The notes under the pieces: model-generated
What the model was told of the DNA's origin: nothing
Seen by the model: only the letters and a program-made list of their open reading frames with translations
The model's database searches: none
Shown: positions 57,844 to 59,032 of the stretch, one piece after another
Position numbering within the stretch: position 1 is the stretch's first letter
Layout of the letters: each line of letters opens with the position of its first letter
Program-made: the position numbers and the translations under genes
Assembly (NCBI RefSeq): GCF_002911015.1
Contig: NZ_KZ626891.1
Span: forward strand, 1 to 59,032
Direction: 5' to 3'
DNA length: 59,032 nt
From: Streptomyces populi
Lineage (GTDB): Bacteria > Actinomycetota > Actinomycetes > Streptomycetales > Streptomycetaceae

Positions 57844-58920
57844 ATGAGTCCGTATCAACTTCCGCGCGAGGGTCGCGCGATGACCGGATTCGAGGCGACT
57901 CTGGATGGTATGGCCATGCCGCCCGAACCGCCTCAGCAGCCACGGTCGCAGGGAGGAACGCATCCTTCCGAGGACGACGTCCAAAGCCCGCGTTCGAGCG
58001 GGTACGGTCCTCCGTCGTCCGGGGGTTACGGTCCGCCGCCCTCGGGCGGCTACGGGCCACCGTCCTCGGCCGGCTACGGACCTCCGTCCTCTGGCGGCTA
58101 CGGGCCTCCACCGGGTGGGTTCGGCCCCCCTCGGGGAGACGACGGCTCTTCCTCCGGGGCCTACGGTTCGACGGGGCAAGGGGGCGACTGGCCTCCTGGG
58201 CGGAGCGGCGGGGGATGGCCGCCTCCGCCGTCCGGACCGCCGCCGGGGCCACCGCCCGGACAGCCGGACGGGCCCGGTGGTCCCCCTGGGAGGCGGCGTC
58301 GCAACAGCCTGCTCCTCGTCATCGCGGTGATCGTCGGTCTCGGAGTGATCGTCGCCGTGGCCGTGACGGCCACGGGCGGCGGCGGCAAGGGCAAGAAGTC
58401 CCCCACCGAGAGCACCGGGCGGTCGTCGAGTCCCCCGCCGAGTCTCCCGTCCGGACTCCCGTCGCTTCCCTCGGGCCTGCCCACTGTCGTGCCGTCGTTC
58501 CCCACGGACCTGCCCACCGGGCTCGTGCCCAGCGATCTGCGATCCCTCTTCCCGTCCCTCGCGGACGACGAGGTGCCCTACTACATGCTCCGGAAGGGCG
58601 ATTGTTTCGACACGGACGACGCCGAGCCCGGACAGGCCACCAAGCGCGAGTGCGCCCGGCCGCACGACGCCGAGGTCGTGACGGTCACCGAACTCGACGG
58701 CACCTACACGACGGACGCGGCCCTCAAGGAAGCCGCGTCCGCGCTGTGCGCGTCTCCCCTGGAGCGGAAGGCGGCTGGCCAGGCCGCGGGCACGGTGCGC
58801 GAGACGCTCGTGCAGTACCCGGACACCGGGACCTACGGAACCGGGATCGACAAGGTCACGTGCAGCCTGGCCGCGGGCGTCGGCAAGGGCGGCCACAAGC
58901 TCACCGGACCGCTGAGGTGA
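57844..58920 (+). CDS. Proline/glycine-rich membrane protein with septum-formation-like domain
   Basis: 358 residues from ATG 57844 (ATG 57880 is an in-frame alternative). Residues about 50-150 are low complexity with tandem GGYGPP units and Pro runs. One transmembrane helix follows RRRR (LLLVIAVIVGLGVIVAVAV). An extracytoplasmic Ser/Pro linker leads to a domain with RKGDCFD, CARPHDAEVV and late cysteines, like the Septum_form family of actinobacteria. Probably inserted with its C-terminus outside. Function unknown; such proteins are thought to be linked to the cell envelope. Confidence 0.75.
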   Translation: MSPYQLPREGRAMTGFEATLDGMAMPPEPPQQPRSQGGTHPSEDDVQSPRSSGYGPPSSGGYGPPPSGGYGPPSSAGYGPPSSGGYGPPPGGFGPPRGDDGSSSGAYGSTGQGGDWPPGRSGGGWPPPPSGPPPGPPPGQPDGPGGPPGRRRRNSLLLVIAVIVGLGVIVAVAVTATGGGGKGKKSPTESTGRSSSPPPSLPSGLPSLPSGLPTVVPSFPTDLPTGLVPSDLRSLFPSLADDEVPYYMLRKGDCFDTDDAEPGQATKRECARPHDAEVVTVTELDGTYTTDAALKEAASALCASPLERKAAGQAAGTVRETLVQYPDTGTYGTGIDKVTCSLAAGVGKGGHKLTGPLR

Positions 58921-58970
58921 GCGGCACGCGCGCGTGGGCGCTGTCCGTCGTCCACGCGCGCGTGCCGCTC
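58919..58970. terminator. Strong bidirectional terminator
   Basis: Perfect 19-bp arms (58919-58937 and 58952-58970) flank a 14-base loop, right at the stop of the rightward gene and 17 bases from the stop of the facing gene. Confidence 0.8.
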
Positions 58971-58986
58971 CGAAGGGCTTTTGGGA

Positions 58987-59032
58987 TCAGATACCGCGCG
59001 GCAGCCGCACGTAGGTGACGGTCGTCTCGACA
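58987..59032 (-). CDS. 3' end of an unidentified gene, cut by the window
   Basis: The minus strand reads ETTVTYVRLPRGI then a stop (58987-58989), just beyond the shared terminator. Too short to name a family. Confidence 0.45.
   Translation of the reverse strand, partial: VETTVTYVRLPRGI

Noticed and set aside
58001..58130. Tandem DNA repeat or CRISPR-like array
   Set aside because: The repeated units encode GGYGPP in frame within a membrane protein. Unit length varies and there are no unique spacers.

Overview
The window looks like a Streptomyces (or close actinomycete) chromosome. It is very GC-rich, has GTG and TTG starts, GGAGG-type ribosome binding sites, long GC-rich hairpins between convergent genes, and actinobacterial families such as NB-ARC/TPR regulators, ROK repressors and MbtH. 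No rRNA, tRNA, CRISPR array or insertion sequence was seen.

Positions 1-5560 hold a duplicated unit. Each copy has a promoter-like element with an inverted repeat, a small membrane-tethered DUF5132-type protein, then an ABC transporter with an HMA2-like N-terminal domain. The first transporter (1161-3461) is intact. The second (5017-5508) has collapsed in frame to 163 codons. Between the copies lies a decayed acyl-CoA dehydrogenase on the minus strand.

Positions 5623-37416 are a nonribosomal peptide cluster. One 8,026-residue synthetase carries seven modules and a thioesterase: C-A-T / C-A(Thr)-T / C-A-T / C-A(Pro-like)-T / C-A(Phe)-T / C-A(Tyr)-nMT-T / C-A(small or branched aliphatic)-T-TE. 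An MbtH protein, a cytochrome P450, an SRPBCC protein and a 62-residue protein follow. A FAD oxidoreductase, a DUF885 peptidase-like protein, a third DUF5132 protein, a 63-residue paralogue and a type II thioesterase come next. The order X-Thr-X-Pro-Phe-NMeTyr-Z with no epimerase, plus a P450, matches the Ahp-cyclodepsipeptides (cyanopeptolin type). In these, a proline-derived Ahp ring and a Thr lactone make serine-protease inhibitors. The product assignment is inference.

Positions 37565-41170 carry an alpha/beta hydrolase, a fourth DUF5132 protein, a membrane metallophosphoesterase and a small protein ending in a glycine-rich strand motif. Positions 41333-46195 hold a minus-strand operon (NB-ARC/TPR regulator, Nudix hydrolase, divergent ThiC-family enzyme) facing a P-loop nucleotide-kinase-like gene. 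This is the second unusual locus, because the ThiC relative has an altered cluster motif and changed active-site segments.

The rest is metabolic. It contains a remnant of an NRPS condensation domain, an aldehyde dehydrogenase with a GAF regulator, a Tat-exported amidase, an amino-acid permease with an acetamidase/formamidase, the xylose genes (ROK repressor, xylB, divergent xylA), and a proline/glycine-rich membrane protein. The last 46 bases are the 3' end of a minus-strand gene.
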